NCBI RefSeq assembly: GCF_001698815.1
Contig: NZ_LGSI01000037.1
Coordinates: forward strand, 2,791 to 66,790
From: Pseudomonas syringae
GTDB lineage: Bacteria > Pseudomonadota > Gammaproteobacteria > Pseudomonadales > Pseudomonadaceae
Length of the DNA stretch: 64,000 nucleotides
Direction of reading: 5' to 3'
Shown here one piece after another: positions 27,601 to 35,800 of the stretch. The notes under the pieces were generated by a model. It saw only the letters and a list, made by a program, of their open reading frames with translations, was not told the origin of the DNA and made no database searches. Numbering within the stretch: position 1 is the first letter of the stretch; every line of letters starts with the position of its first letter. The translations under genes and the position numbers were made by a program.

Positions 27601-28062
27601 GGTGTCAAGGCTGACATTGTTGTTGCCTCGTTGTACGCCACGAACGCTTCAATAAATGTATTGGAGTCTTTGACCTCAACTGACGGCAAAGCCGTGCTGA
27701 CACTTGACCCTGACGCGCTCATGGAAAAGACCGTGGATACCTTTAACTTAAAATATGGCAGCCCCTTCGGGTTGGGTGTTCTCAGTCTCGACCGGCTCTT
27801 GGGTTATGGTGCTTTAGCCATGGAATATTCATTAAAGACTCAGCATGGGTTATTGCAGAACACCACAGGGCAGTTGGGTTCCACGATCAAGATGCCGAGC
27901 GTAGCGGCGACAAATCTTTACAAGTCTCAGTCGGCGATCAAAGGCTTAAGTCACAAAGTAGAGTCAGCGCGAAAAGCTTATGCTGCGGGCAAAAAACTAT
28001 TCTCAAATACGTCTAATCCTCAGAAGAAAATTGCAGTCGACACCATTAAGTGGATGGACTGA
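24664..28062 (+). CDS. vgrG: T6SS spike protein VgrG (TssI), insertion-bearing and C-terminally extended
   Basis: VgrG trimers cap the Hcp tube and pierce the target. The 1132-residue protein has a gp27-like region (about 1-385; QFEESSFAFLSRRLEQAGVYYYF is diagnostic). The gp5-like OB-fold starts at KPYIGAPISAFI (about 397-408) and resumes at YLNSEGCYKVRFPF (about 550) through FLGGDPDRPIIIGSVPN. Between these halves lie about 135 residues rich in Ala, Lys, Glu and Thr, likely coiled coil. After residue 620 come beta-rich repeats and a C-terminal part (about 900-1132) of unknown role. ATG 24664 has AAGGA upstream; the frame opens at 24568 inside the previous gene. No lipase, peptidase or DNase motif is seen in the extension. 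Confidence 0.9.
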   Translation: MPANDSSLCSFTSTALPVASGDPTFVVLDWHGEEGISRPYRFEVRLACEQQVLYECMLGERATLILRDDAQAAESKYHGVVTEVEQLESDETYQYYRVVLEPKMALLRQCHFSDVWLKTSLTALIADIMSNVGLHAKPAQDTVGIDYDYTVAFTQNAAVGEAEFICQFEESSFAFLSRRLEQAGVYYYFEQGKDRELLVLCNDIARQGPSSPIALTYFPMNATTTAVTQAVLRSFKRRVTHPVKRVVLQDFNPNIVTGMVMVQGDSRRGASPDSTYIAYGEHFADVATGDLLAGLRAQALSCRESEFHGRGRATELRVGATMMFSTALFAGADNLTSERVDAVAGLAGTYFIIEVKHRGSQPLPTGDTYQAGNGDSETHFIALPSDVQYRDSCKTAKPYIGAPISAFIDAEDAVLTAESRLAGDVDDLTQAAKTLNTSIPELSIAKAASEKADAELAVASATTKRKRDEATTYELRYEPGVTPQLHASHLAEYKRVAAQAAVAEATLKTAADTAKSVYTKAGDTQTNAQAKETLSSQTMLADWKSANTPYLNSEGCYKVRFPFVRASKSGTLCSAFVRMASMSSGVEHGMNLPLLPGTEVLVSFLGGDPDRPIIIGSVPNAVNKNKVNETNKTQSGLSSPLGHFLAMDDVPTGPLMKMGSPAGQSSLTFGQGEVNGVNLRTADHLQLSSSSLKQQVPDIYSLSIGADEVTGSSATAFYAKSPDDFKGLVDASSPTGIGKRPIPPVATIADEIALTTKWGGTPWTIPTTDWNSSTTASDSNRPDISTRLGKSLSLVDLWSSVGWGIANAVTGFTPFVGASHFGHADTKVSGKAPYLVELNTAATQTSANFGTRKEVLDDFQSAIYYSYSGEKANVNIGKGTYIYDTYRKEDATAIQINTTSHSVDTIISAMDATVVDVTSEFYSVAGIVKASISGNKHKITMTEKGIVIEAIGAPILLNGDVVIGGSLLVKDDLLVEGDAGVKADIVVASLYATNASINVLESLTSTDGKAVLTLDPDALMEKTVDTFNLKYGSPFGLGVLSLDRLLGYGALAMEYSLKTQHGLLQNTTGQLGSTIKMPSVAATNLYKSQSAIKGLSHKVESARKAYAAGKKLFSNTSNPQKKIAVDTIKWMD

Positions 28063-28110
28063 TGCGTACAGTCAATCGGCACGTTTTAGTGTTAAGTGGG
28101 GGGCTTTTCA

Positions 28111-29061
28111 ATGGTCGGTAGTTCGTTGAGTGCAGATGCGCTACGCCTGTGCCTGAGCGAGTCGCAGCCTGTTCGAAATGTGCGGTTGGCCGGCGGCGAT
28201 TACCGGGGCCTTGACCTGAGCCAGGCTCGTTTTGAGGACGTGGATGCCTGTGGCGCGCAGTTCGCTGGCGCCACTCTGACCAACAGTCATTGGCGCAATT
28301 GTCAGTTGAGCGACGCTGATTTCACTCACTGCGTGATTGATGGCGTCACGCTGACCGACTGCACGCTTGACCGGGCGAACCTTGCCGGCGCGCAAATCAG
28401 CGGGGGGCGTTGGTTACGCACGGGTGCAGCAGGGCTGACCTTGAGCCAGGCACGGCTGATTGGCGTGTCTTTTGTGGAGTCGACTTTCGACGCACTGACG
28501 CTGACAGGCGCAGCGGTCGAGCGCTGCCAGTGGGACACTTCGACTTTTCTACAGCTCGATGCGCATGCGGTTACCTGGAAGCAGGTCCGGTTGACCCAAT
28601 GCCATTTTGAGTCGGCAGTTTTTTCCGCGGCCATTCTCGAGCAGTGCGCCTTCGATCAGTCGACGTTTGCGGCGGCTGACTTTAGCCGGTGCGTGGCGGA
28701 CTCAACCTCCTTTTATCAATGCAGGGCCGACCGCATCACGTTTGCTGGCGCAAGCCTGCGTAAAGCCATTTTCAGTCAGGCAGCCCTGCCAAACGCCGAC
28801 TTCGGTGGCGCGTGTCTTGAAAAAGCCAATTTCAATGATGCGGATGTCACCCGCAGCGTGTTTACCGGAGCTTCGCTGCGTTACGCCCAATGCCGTGCCT
28901 TGCAGGCTGCCAAGGCTTCTTTCGTTGCCGCCGACCTTACAAACGCGAATTTCGATGGGGCGCAGCTTGAAGGCTGTGACTGGCGCGAAGCCAATCGCGA
29001 ATCCATTCGTCCCGAAGACAGCGAGCGCCTCGCGGCACAACGCTGGCAACCTACTTTATAG
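28111..29061 (+). CDS. Pentapeptide-repeat protein in the T6SS spike block
   Basis: This 316-residue protein consists almost entirely of pentapeptide repeats (RGLDLSQARFEDVDACG, ANLAGAQISGG and similar) from about residue 30 to 300, ending EDSERLAAQRWQPTL. ATG 28111 follows a GGGGGG stretch; the GTG at 28096 in the same frame is less likely. It resembles the C-terminal half of the 887-residue fusion upstream, suggesting an internal duplication. A structural role in spike or cargo assembly is inferred. Pentapeptide proteins can also mimic DNA, so immunity or protection is an alternative. Confidence 0.8.
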   Translation: MVGSSLSADALRLCLSESQPVRNVRLAGGDYRGLDLSQARFEDVDACGAQFAGATLTNSHWRNCQLSDADFTHCVIDGVTLTDCTLDRANLAGAQISGGRWLRTGAAGLTLSQARLIGVSFVESTFDALTLTGAAVERCQWDTSTFLQLDAHAVTWKQVRLTQCHFESAVFSAAILEQCAFDQSTFAAADFSRCVADSTSFYQCRADRITFAGASLRKAIFSQAALPNADFGGACLEKANFNDADVTRSVFTGASLRYAQCRALQAAKASFVAADLTNANFDGAQLEGCDWREANRESIRPEDSERLAAQRWQPTL

Positions 29062-29072
29062 GCGCTCCCTTT

Positions 29073-29720
29073 ATGCATGAAGCTCTGCAGTTTCTCGATC
29101 AACCCGCCACTGTGCGCCATGCGCGCATCAACGCCGTCGACGGTGAACGCTTTGGCGTGGTCAGCGCCGAGGGCCATCGTTATTGGCTGAAACCTGCGTT
29201 GGGCTGCCTCTTGCAACCGGCAGTAGGGGACTGCGTATTGATTTCCCTGTCGGGTGATCAGGGCTACATCCTCATGGTGCTCGAAAGAAGTCAGGCACTG
29301 GCCACTGAACTTCGTGTGCCCGGTGATTTGCAGCTGAACGTGGGTGCTGGCTCGCTGAGCATCAAGGCGCGCGATGGTGTCGTGCTCGACGCCGGTAGCG
29401 GGCTGATGGTCGATGCCGAAAACACCACTTTCACGGGCCGCAACGTTGAGCTGGATATCCGCTTGCTCGCAAGCAATGGCGGCCGCGCCGATAGCCATTG
29501 GCAGGAACGCAATGAGCACGCCGAGCGCCATTGCCAGCAGGCCACCCGGCACGACGCGCAATACGGCGACAGCCGCCGCCGGGTGCAAGGCCATGAAGAC
29601 GCCCATGCAGGTTCGTTGCGTCAGCGTGTCGATGGCGACTGGAGTGTACGGGGCGAAACGCTGGACCTGTTCGCTGAAGTGGCAGTTGCCATTGATGCCA
29701 AACGCATCAAGCTGGGTTAA
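29073..29720 (+). CDS. DUF3540 domain protein, T6SS-associated
   Basis: The 215-residue protein begins MHEALQFLDQPATVRHARIN, has a small beta-barrel-like N-terminal half (VGDCVLISLSGDQGYILMVLER) and ends with a repeated beta segment (ETLDLFAEVAVAIDAKRIKLG) typical of DUF3540. These proteins recur beside DUF2169 and PAAR-like genes in T6SS clusters; their exact role is unknown. The N-terminus resembles OB-fold spike elements and the tail resembles a short beta-helix. Residues about 130-175 are unusually His/Arg/Gln-rich. Confidence 0.72.
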   Translation: MHEALQFLDQPATVRHARINAVDGERFGVVSAEGHRYWLKPALGCLLQPAVGDCVLISLSGDQGYILMVLERSQALATELRVPGDLQLNVGAGSLSIKARDGVVLDAGSGLMVDAENTTFTGRNVELDIRLLASNGGRADSHWQERNEHAERHCQQATRHDAQYGDSRRRVQGHEDAHAGSLRQRVDGDWSVRGETLDLFAEVAVAIDAKRIKLG

Positions 29721-29730
29721 GGAGTGCACG

Positions 29731-30138
29731 ATGTTCATGCTCAATAACGGCGGCGCCCAAGCGACTGCCTCGCAACCGGATACTTGTAAGACCACCACAG
29801 CTGCGGGCCCCGTCCCGCTGCCGTATCCCAATATCGCGGATTCCAGCATGGCCGACCCGGGCGGGCTGGTGAATGAGGTGCTGGTGGCCGCCATGCCAGC
29901 GATGAATCAGATGAGCAAAGTGACGCAGAGCAGCGGCGACGAGGCTGGCGATCAGGGTGGCCTCATCAGCGGCGTGAACGTGGGCGAAATGGCCTTCAGC
30001 AGTGGCAGCACAAAGGTCATGGTTGGCGGTAAACCTGCTGTCATGGTCAGCAGCCAGACGCTTCAGAACGGCACGCCCAGCAACACCATTGGCGTCTTTA
30101 ACCTGGGCAGCCAAGAGACAGTCGAGGTGATGCAATGA
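29731..30138 (+). CDS. PAAR-like spike-tip protein (DUF4150)
   Basis: The 135-residue protein begins MFMLNNGGAQATASQPDTCK and contains PLPYPNIADSSMADPG, VGEMAFSSGSTKVMVGGKPAVMVSS and TIGVFNLGSQETVEVM. This pattern is typical of DUF4150 (PAAR-like), which sharpens the VgrG tip. TAAGGAG lies 5 bases before ATG 29731, and the frame open further upstream is not coding. It carries no C-terminal toxin extension. It overlaps tssJ by 4 bases (ATGA). Confidence 0.85.
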   Translation: MFMLNNGGAQATASQPDTCKTTTAAGPVPLPYPNIADSSMADPGGLVNEVLVAAMPAMNQMSKVTQSSGDEAGDQGGLISGVNVGEMAFSSGSTKVMVGGKPAVMVSSQTLQNGTPSNTIGVFNLGSQETVEVMQ

Positions 30139-30752
30139 GCCTTCGCAAGATATACATCGCACTGGCTTTCGCGCTGCTGAGCGCATGCAGCACTCAGGAC
30201 CTCACCCCCGAGCAGAAAGCCCTCAACGACCTCAAGTGGGACTACGCCGAGAATGCCATCGAACTGACGTTTACCGCCGACAAAGACCTGAACCAGTACG
30301 ACGGCCAGGCGCATAACCTGATGGTGGTGATTACCCAGTTTGACCAGATCAGTGCGTTTTCTGCCTACACCGGCAGTTCCCAGCAGTTAAGCAGCCTACT
30401 CCTGATGAATAGCGCACCGACCGGGATGATTGGCTTGACGCGCCTGTTCATTGAGCCGGGGCAAACCCGGCAGCTGAGTCTGCCGCGCCTGGAGGGCGCG
30501 AAAATGGTCGGCATTGCCGCAGGCTACGCCCACCTGGACCCGACACGCAGCGCCAAGCTGTATCAGATCGGTGTCGACGTTACCTCCACCGGCTGGTTCA
30601 GCAAAACCTGGACCGCAGCGCCACGACCTATTGCGATTGACCTGCTCGTCGGCCCGGACGCGCTTTTGCGCGGTAAGGAAAGCCGTCTCGCGATGCCCAA
30701 GCCCGTACAGCCACGCGAAGGCGAAGTGCGCCTGCCGGGTGCCACGGACTGA
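30135..30752 (+). CDS. tssJ: T6SS outer-membrane lipoprotein TssJ
   Basis: TssJ anchors the TssL-TssM membrane complex to the outer membrane. The 205-residue protein has a lipoprotein signal (basic SLRKIYI, hydrophobic core, lipobox LSAC with Cys18). The mature part contains LTFTADKDLNQYDGQAHNL and PLARLEGA-like segments of the beta-sandwich fold, and a longer than usual Pro/Arg tail. It starts inside the PAAR-like stop codon. Confidence 0.93.
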   Translation: MSLRKIYIALAFALLSACSTQDLTPEQKALNDLKWDYAENAIELTFTADKDLNQYDGQAHNLMVVITQFDQISAFSAYTGSSQQLSSLLLMNSAPTGMIGLTRLFIEPGQTRQLSLPRLEGAKMVGIAAGYAHLDPTRSAKLYQIGVDVTSTGWFSKTWTAAPRPIAIDLLVGPDALLRGKESRLAMPKPVQPREGEVRLPGATD

Positions 30753-30810
30753 CCTTTTGATTTGAGTCGTGCAGTCATCCTTTTTAATCTTTTGTGCGAA
30801 CGCGAGCCCT

Positions 30811-32193
30811 ATGAATATTGATCAGTTGTTGTATTGGCATCAGGGCTTGTTCCTCCAGCCTCAGCATTTTCAACAGAATGACGCCCGTATCGAGTACCGG
30901 CTGACGCGCACCACCGAACTCAATCATCCCTACCCGTGGGGCCTGATTTCATCGAAGATCAACGAGCCTGCCCTGGTTGCCAAGCAGTGCCTGCTGGATC
31001 AATTGTCGGTTCGCTTCCCCGAGGGCACGCTCGCCGAATATCCGGGCAATGCGGTGCTGGAGTCCCGCACGCTGGACCCAGGCGAGTTCAGTGGCGGGCG
31101 CACGTTGTATGTCGGTCTGCGTCGCTTGCTGCCGGGCGATGCCAACGCCCAGGTCTTCGAGACGCTGGCCGAGGGCGCGCGGGCCGAAGCGCGCTTCATC
31201 GTTGCAGCCGATCCCGAGGTGATCGGCGACCGGCTCGGCAACTCCCCGGAAGCCCGGGTTCGCGCCATGTCCTACGTACTGCGGCTGTTCTGGGAAGACG
31301 AGCTGGAGCATTTGAGCGCCTATGAGTTGATGCCGATTGCGCGTCTGGATCTGGACGGCGACCGCGTGCGGCCGATTCAGCGTTATGTGCCGCCTTCGGT
31401 GAATCTCGGCGCGTCACCGATGCTCATGCAAACGTTGCGCGAGGTTCGCGACGAATTGGTTGGCCGCGCGCGGCAACTCTCGGTGTACAAGCAGCCGGGC
31501 GAATCGCGACGCGGCGACGTCGACGGTGCCCAGATCAATCATCTGATGGCCTTGGCAGTACTCAATCGTTACGGCCCGCGATTGACCCACTTGCTGGAAA
31601 CGCCGCAGGTTTCGCCGTGGGAGCTGTTCGGCACACTGCGTCAATTGGTGGGCGAGCTGAGCCTGTTTTCCGATGTCTGCGACATGCTCGGTGAAACCCC
31701 GGATGGACGGCAGTTGGTGCCGCCTTATAAACACGAGGACGCGGGTGTTGCGAGCATCGCACTGGTGGCGTTGATCGGTCAGCAACTCAATGAAATCAGC
31801 ATCGGCTCGGAGTTACTGGTGCGCCTGCCTCTGAGTGAAGGATTGCACCAGGCCGAATTGCCGGATGCCTTTTTTGGGCCCCGTCATCGGTACTTCCTGG
31901 TGGCGCGCAGTGCGGTCGATCCGGTGTGGCTGGCCGAGAGCCTGCCGCTGGACGGCAAGCTGGGCGCTGTCAGTGCCATGGAAGGGCTAGTCAATCGCGC
32001 GTTGCCGGGTGTCGAGCTGATCTATCTGCAAGTGCCGCCCCAAGGTCTGCCCCGTGTGGCGGGCGCTTTGTATTTCCGCCTGGAAACACTCAGCGATGGC
32101 TGGGAAACGCTGCAGAGTGAGCGCCAGGCGGCGTTTTTCCTGCCTCAGCCACCGGCTGATTTGATTATTGATCTGGTAGTGGTGCGTACATGA
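30811..32193 (+). CDS. tssK: T6SS baseplate protein TssK
   Basis: TssK trimers connect the baseplate to the TssL-TssM membrane complex. The 460-residue protein begins MNIDQLLYWHQGLFLQPQHFQ, which is diagnostic, and includes YELMPIARLDLDGDRVR and the C-terminal AVYLPLP-like binding region. ATG 30811 is preferred over upstream starts because the family begins with this motif, although the ribosome-binding site is weak. The stop overlaps tssL by 4 bases. Confidence 0.95.
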   Translation: MNIDQLLYWHQGLFLQPQHFQQNDARIEYRLTRTTELNHPYPWGLISSKINEPALVAKQCLLDQLSVRFPEGTLAEYPGNAVLESRTLDPGEFSGGRTLYVGLRRLLPGDANAQVFETLAEGARAEARFIVAADPEVIGDRLGNSPEARVRAMSYVLRLFWEDELEHLSAYELMPIARLDLDGDRVRPIQRYVPPSVNLGASPMLMQTLREVRDELVGRARQLSVYKQPGESRRGDVDGAQINHLMALAVLNRYGPRLTHLLETPQVSPWELFGTLRQLVGELSLFSDVCDMLGETPDGRQLVPPYKHEDAGVASIALVALIGQQLNEISIGSELLVRLPLSEGLHQAELPDAFFGPRHRYFLVARSAVDPVWLAESLPLDGKLGAVSAMEGLVNRALPGVELIYLQVPPQGLPRVAGALYFRLETLSDGWETLQSERQAAFFLPQPPADLIIDLVVVRT

Positions 32194-32858
32194 TGACTCT
32201 TCGCCTGGCGGACTGCTGGATGCCGATCTTCGAGGCCGCAAAAACCGGCATCGCCAACCCTGCGCAAAGTTGGGAGTCTTTATCGCCGCAGTTGATCGCC
32301 CAGCTCGACAGTGCCGCGAATCGAGCCCGGGAACTGCATTTTGCCGAGGCCGAAGTGCGCGAGGCGCTGTTTGCGATCGTGGCCTGGATCGATGAAACGG
32401 CCATGTCTCAAGAGTGGCTTGGTTCTGCGGGCTGGCGGCGGGCGCCTTTACAGCGCCATTACTTTTCTACCAGCCGTGCCGGCGTCGAGTTCTTTCAGCG
32501 GCTGGAAGCGCTGCCGGAAGCGGCAGCCGGTGCCCGGGAAGTCTTCGGCCTGGCCTTGTTGAGTGGCTTTGAAGGGCGCTACGCGACGCGCCCCGGTGGT
32601 GAGCTGGACCACTACCGCCGGTTATGCCTGGAGCGGATCATTCTCGATAACAAAATGGTGCCGCTGGATGCCACCAGTTACCTGTTCGAGCAGCCTCAGG
32701 AACATTTGTCCAAGCGCAAACGCATTGTTCGGCGTGGCCTGCCCGGAATTTCTCTGGCGCTGTTGGTGGGCGTCCCTCTGGTTATTTTGTCGGTGATGTA
32801 CATCAGCCTGGACATATCCCTCGCTCGACACGTCAGTGCCATTCTGGAGGCCCACTGA
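32190..32858 (+). CDS. tssL: T6SS inner-membrane protein TssL (DotU family, short form)
   Basis: TssL is a cytoplasmic hook-shaped protein anchored by one C-terminal membrane helix. The 222-residue protein shows the DotU core (AEVREALFAIVAWIDETAM, LQRHYFSTSRAGVEFFQRLE, FGLALLSGFEGRY) and a helix at about 188-208. There is no C-terminal OmpA-type peptidoglycan-binding domain, and no separate TagL-like gene is in the cluster. tssM starts on the last base of its stop codon. Confidence 0.94.
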   Translation: MMTLRLADCWMPIFEAAKTGIANPAQSWESLSPQLIAQLDSAANRARELHFAEAEVREALFAIVAWIDETAMSQEWLGSAGWRRAPLQRHYFSTSRAGVEFFQRLEALPEAAAGAREVFGLALLSGFEGRYATRPGGELDHYRRLCLERIILDNKMVPLDATSYLFEQPQEHLSKRKRIVRRGLPGISLALLVGVPLVILSVMYISLDISLARHVSAILEAH

Positions 32859-35800
32859 TGTTGAAGAAAATCGGGATTTTCCTGCTTGGGGTTCTGGCAC
32901 TGGTGATTCTGGCCGTGGGGCTGTGGGCATTGGCGCTCTACGAAGACTGGCCGTTGTGGTATGTGCCCGTCATCTTCGTCGGCGTTATCGTGTTCGTCGT
33001 GATTGCGCGCTGGATTGGTCGCCGCTGGCATGCCTGGCGTTTGCGCGCCCGGATGAAAAGCGAGCTGCCGCAAAGCCGCCGCGAGGAAGCCCCCAATCTG
33101 GACCAGGACTGGAAAGCCGGCGTGCAGTTGTTGCGCGGCTCGCGCCTTGGTCGAATGGGGGCGCCGCTGTACGCGCTGCCCTGGTTCCTGATGCTGGGCG
33201 AAAGTGGTAGCGGTAAAAGCAGCCTGTTGCAGCACAGCGGACTGACGTCAGCGTTAAACCCTCATAATCGTGACGGGCAACCAGCGCCCACCGGAACACT
33301 TGATTGGTGGTTTCTGGAGCGCGGCGTGGTGCTTGATCCTGCCGGGCGTCTGGCCCAGGGCAGCAGTGACGCGGGCCCCGAGTGGCGGCGTTTGTTGTAC
33401 TGGTTGCTGCGTTCGCGGCGTCGCGAACCCCTCAATGGCCTGCTGCTGGTGATTGATAGCACGCGGCTATTGAGCGGCTCCGACGAAAGCCTGGCCGAGC
33501 AGGGGCAGGACCTGCGGCGCCGCCTTGATGATCTGGTCAAGGTTTTCGGGGCACGGCTGCCCGTGTACTTCATCATCACGGGCGCTGAAGCTGTGCCTGG
33601 TTTAACTCAATGGGGCGCTGCGTTGACCCCGGCCCAGCGAGAGCAGCCGTTCGGCTTGCTGAGCAAGCAACGCGATAGCGCGGCAGCGAGTTTTCTTGAC
33701 GAGATGTTCGGCGGTATTGGTCGACGCCTGTTCGACCTGCGCATCGAATTGGGCGTGCGCGGCCTGCCCGACGCCGATGCGTTCAGCCTGCCGGAGCGCA
33801 TTGGTGCTTTGCGCCCACGGCTGGAAAAACTGCTGCTACCAGCCTTTGCAGCCAACCCTTATAGCGAACCACCTTTGCTTTGCGGGCTGTTTCTGACTGC
33901 TCAGGGGCAGGGCAGTGCCGCGCAGCATGAAGGCTGGTTCAGCCATGATTTGTTCGATCAGTTGCTGCCGTCGCAACGCTATGCATATCGTCCCATCGAC
34001 AGTTGGCGGCGCTGGCGTCGCCTGCTCGTCCATGCTGCCGTCATTGCATGGCTGGCATTGTGTGTTGGCTTTGGTGCATTGATGATTTATGCCGATCGTC
34101 ATACCGAGGCCGTGCTCGCCCAGGCGCTCAACGATCCACCTGCCGAGAATGACTTTGCCGGCGGCCTGGAAACCGATCTGGATGCCTTGCGCCGCTTTCG
34201 CCTGGCGTTGCTCAATCTGTCCAGGGAACAGCAGCAGGGCTGGCAAAGCCTGCTTCCGTTCTCGAGCAACATTGATGAGCTGATACAGCGGTATCGTGCC
34301 GACTACGTTGGGCTTTTCAGCCGTGAAATACGAACACCGGTGTTTGACGGGTTTATCTCGCAAAACCTCAACCACGCACTTAATACGGGTGATCCGCGCC
34401 TGATTGCGGCCTACGCAGAATTTCTGGTGCGGCGCATCAATCTACTGGACGCGCGTCTGAATAATCAGTCGATGGAGGGCTTGCCGGTACCAGGCAACGA
34501 ACTGGGTATTCTCAACCAGACCTATGGCTCCAAAGAAAAGATCAGTGCAGGTCAGATGGCAACCCTTGGTGACAGCTATCGATACTGTCTGGAGTGGGAC
34601 ACCGACATCCCCTGGATGCAAGGGCAACGCGCAGGTTTGCTTGCGCAGCTGGACAGCATGAGGCTGGAGAATCGGCCATTGGATTGGTTAACGGCCTGGG
34701 CCGAGCAGCAAGGCAATCTGCCGCCAATTCTGCTCAGTGAATATTGGACCGATACGGATACCCCAAATCTCAGTATTTCCGGTGCCTATACATCTGAGGG
34801 CCATAGCGCAATTCTTGGCTTCATCGATGAGTTGGGTCGTGCCAGCCGTGATCAGGCGTTATGGAAAGACCGCAGGGTCAAGTTTCTTCAGCAGTACCGC
34901 AGCGATACTCAGGATGCCTGGTACGCGTTCATTAAAGGCAGCCTGCTGAGCGCGCAAACCCGCTTGAAAACCCGCAGCGACTGGCAACAGACCCTGAGTG
35001 TGGTCGGCACCGCCAAAGACCCGTTTATCCGCTTGCTGCATCGCAGCGCCGAGCGGTTTGCACTGATTCCATTGGAACACCGGGCACCCTGGGCAAGTCG
35101 CACGGTGGCAATGGATCGCTTGCTCAAACTGGCCGCCAATGATGACTTGCACACCGAGTCGGGTGCGTTGGGTAATTTCAAGGTGACCAATGCGCTGGGC
35201 GGTGATGTGCTCAAAGGCATGGTCAATGGTGGTTCCATCGAGAGTGGCGTCAATGGTCTGCGCGATGAATTGACTCAGGCCCGCGCGCTGGCCAGGTTCC
35301 AGCAATTGATGGCGGGTGTAGTGGCTGATTTACAGAAAAACGACGCACAAGCGTTCCAGGTTGCCCTTGATACCTGGGGCTTTGGTGCCGATCCTGCGGT
35401 CAAAGCGGCGCCGCTGTGGGAAGCCGACAGTATTCGTAAAGCGTTGATCCAGGCGTTGACGGGGCCGGACCCGCGCGAAGATGTGGTCTGGTCGTTGGTG
35501 ACCGGACAACTGGACTTCTCCTTGCATTACGTTGCAGAAGTGGCTGCCTGTCGCCTGCAAAGTGACTGGAGCGGCCAGTTGCTCAGCCCCATTGAGGGGG
35601 TCCGCGATCCGGTCATGCTCAACGAACTGCTGTATGGCGAACGCGGTCAACTGCCGGCGTTCATGAATGGCCCGGTAAAAACCTTTGTGCAGCGTGACGT
35701 TCAGCGTTACAGCGGACGGGAGTCATTGGGTGTGCAGATTCCGCTGACTGGCGCCTTCTACGCTTATGTCAGCCGTATGCAGCACGCGCAGAACGATCTG

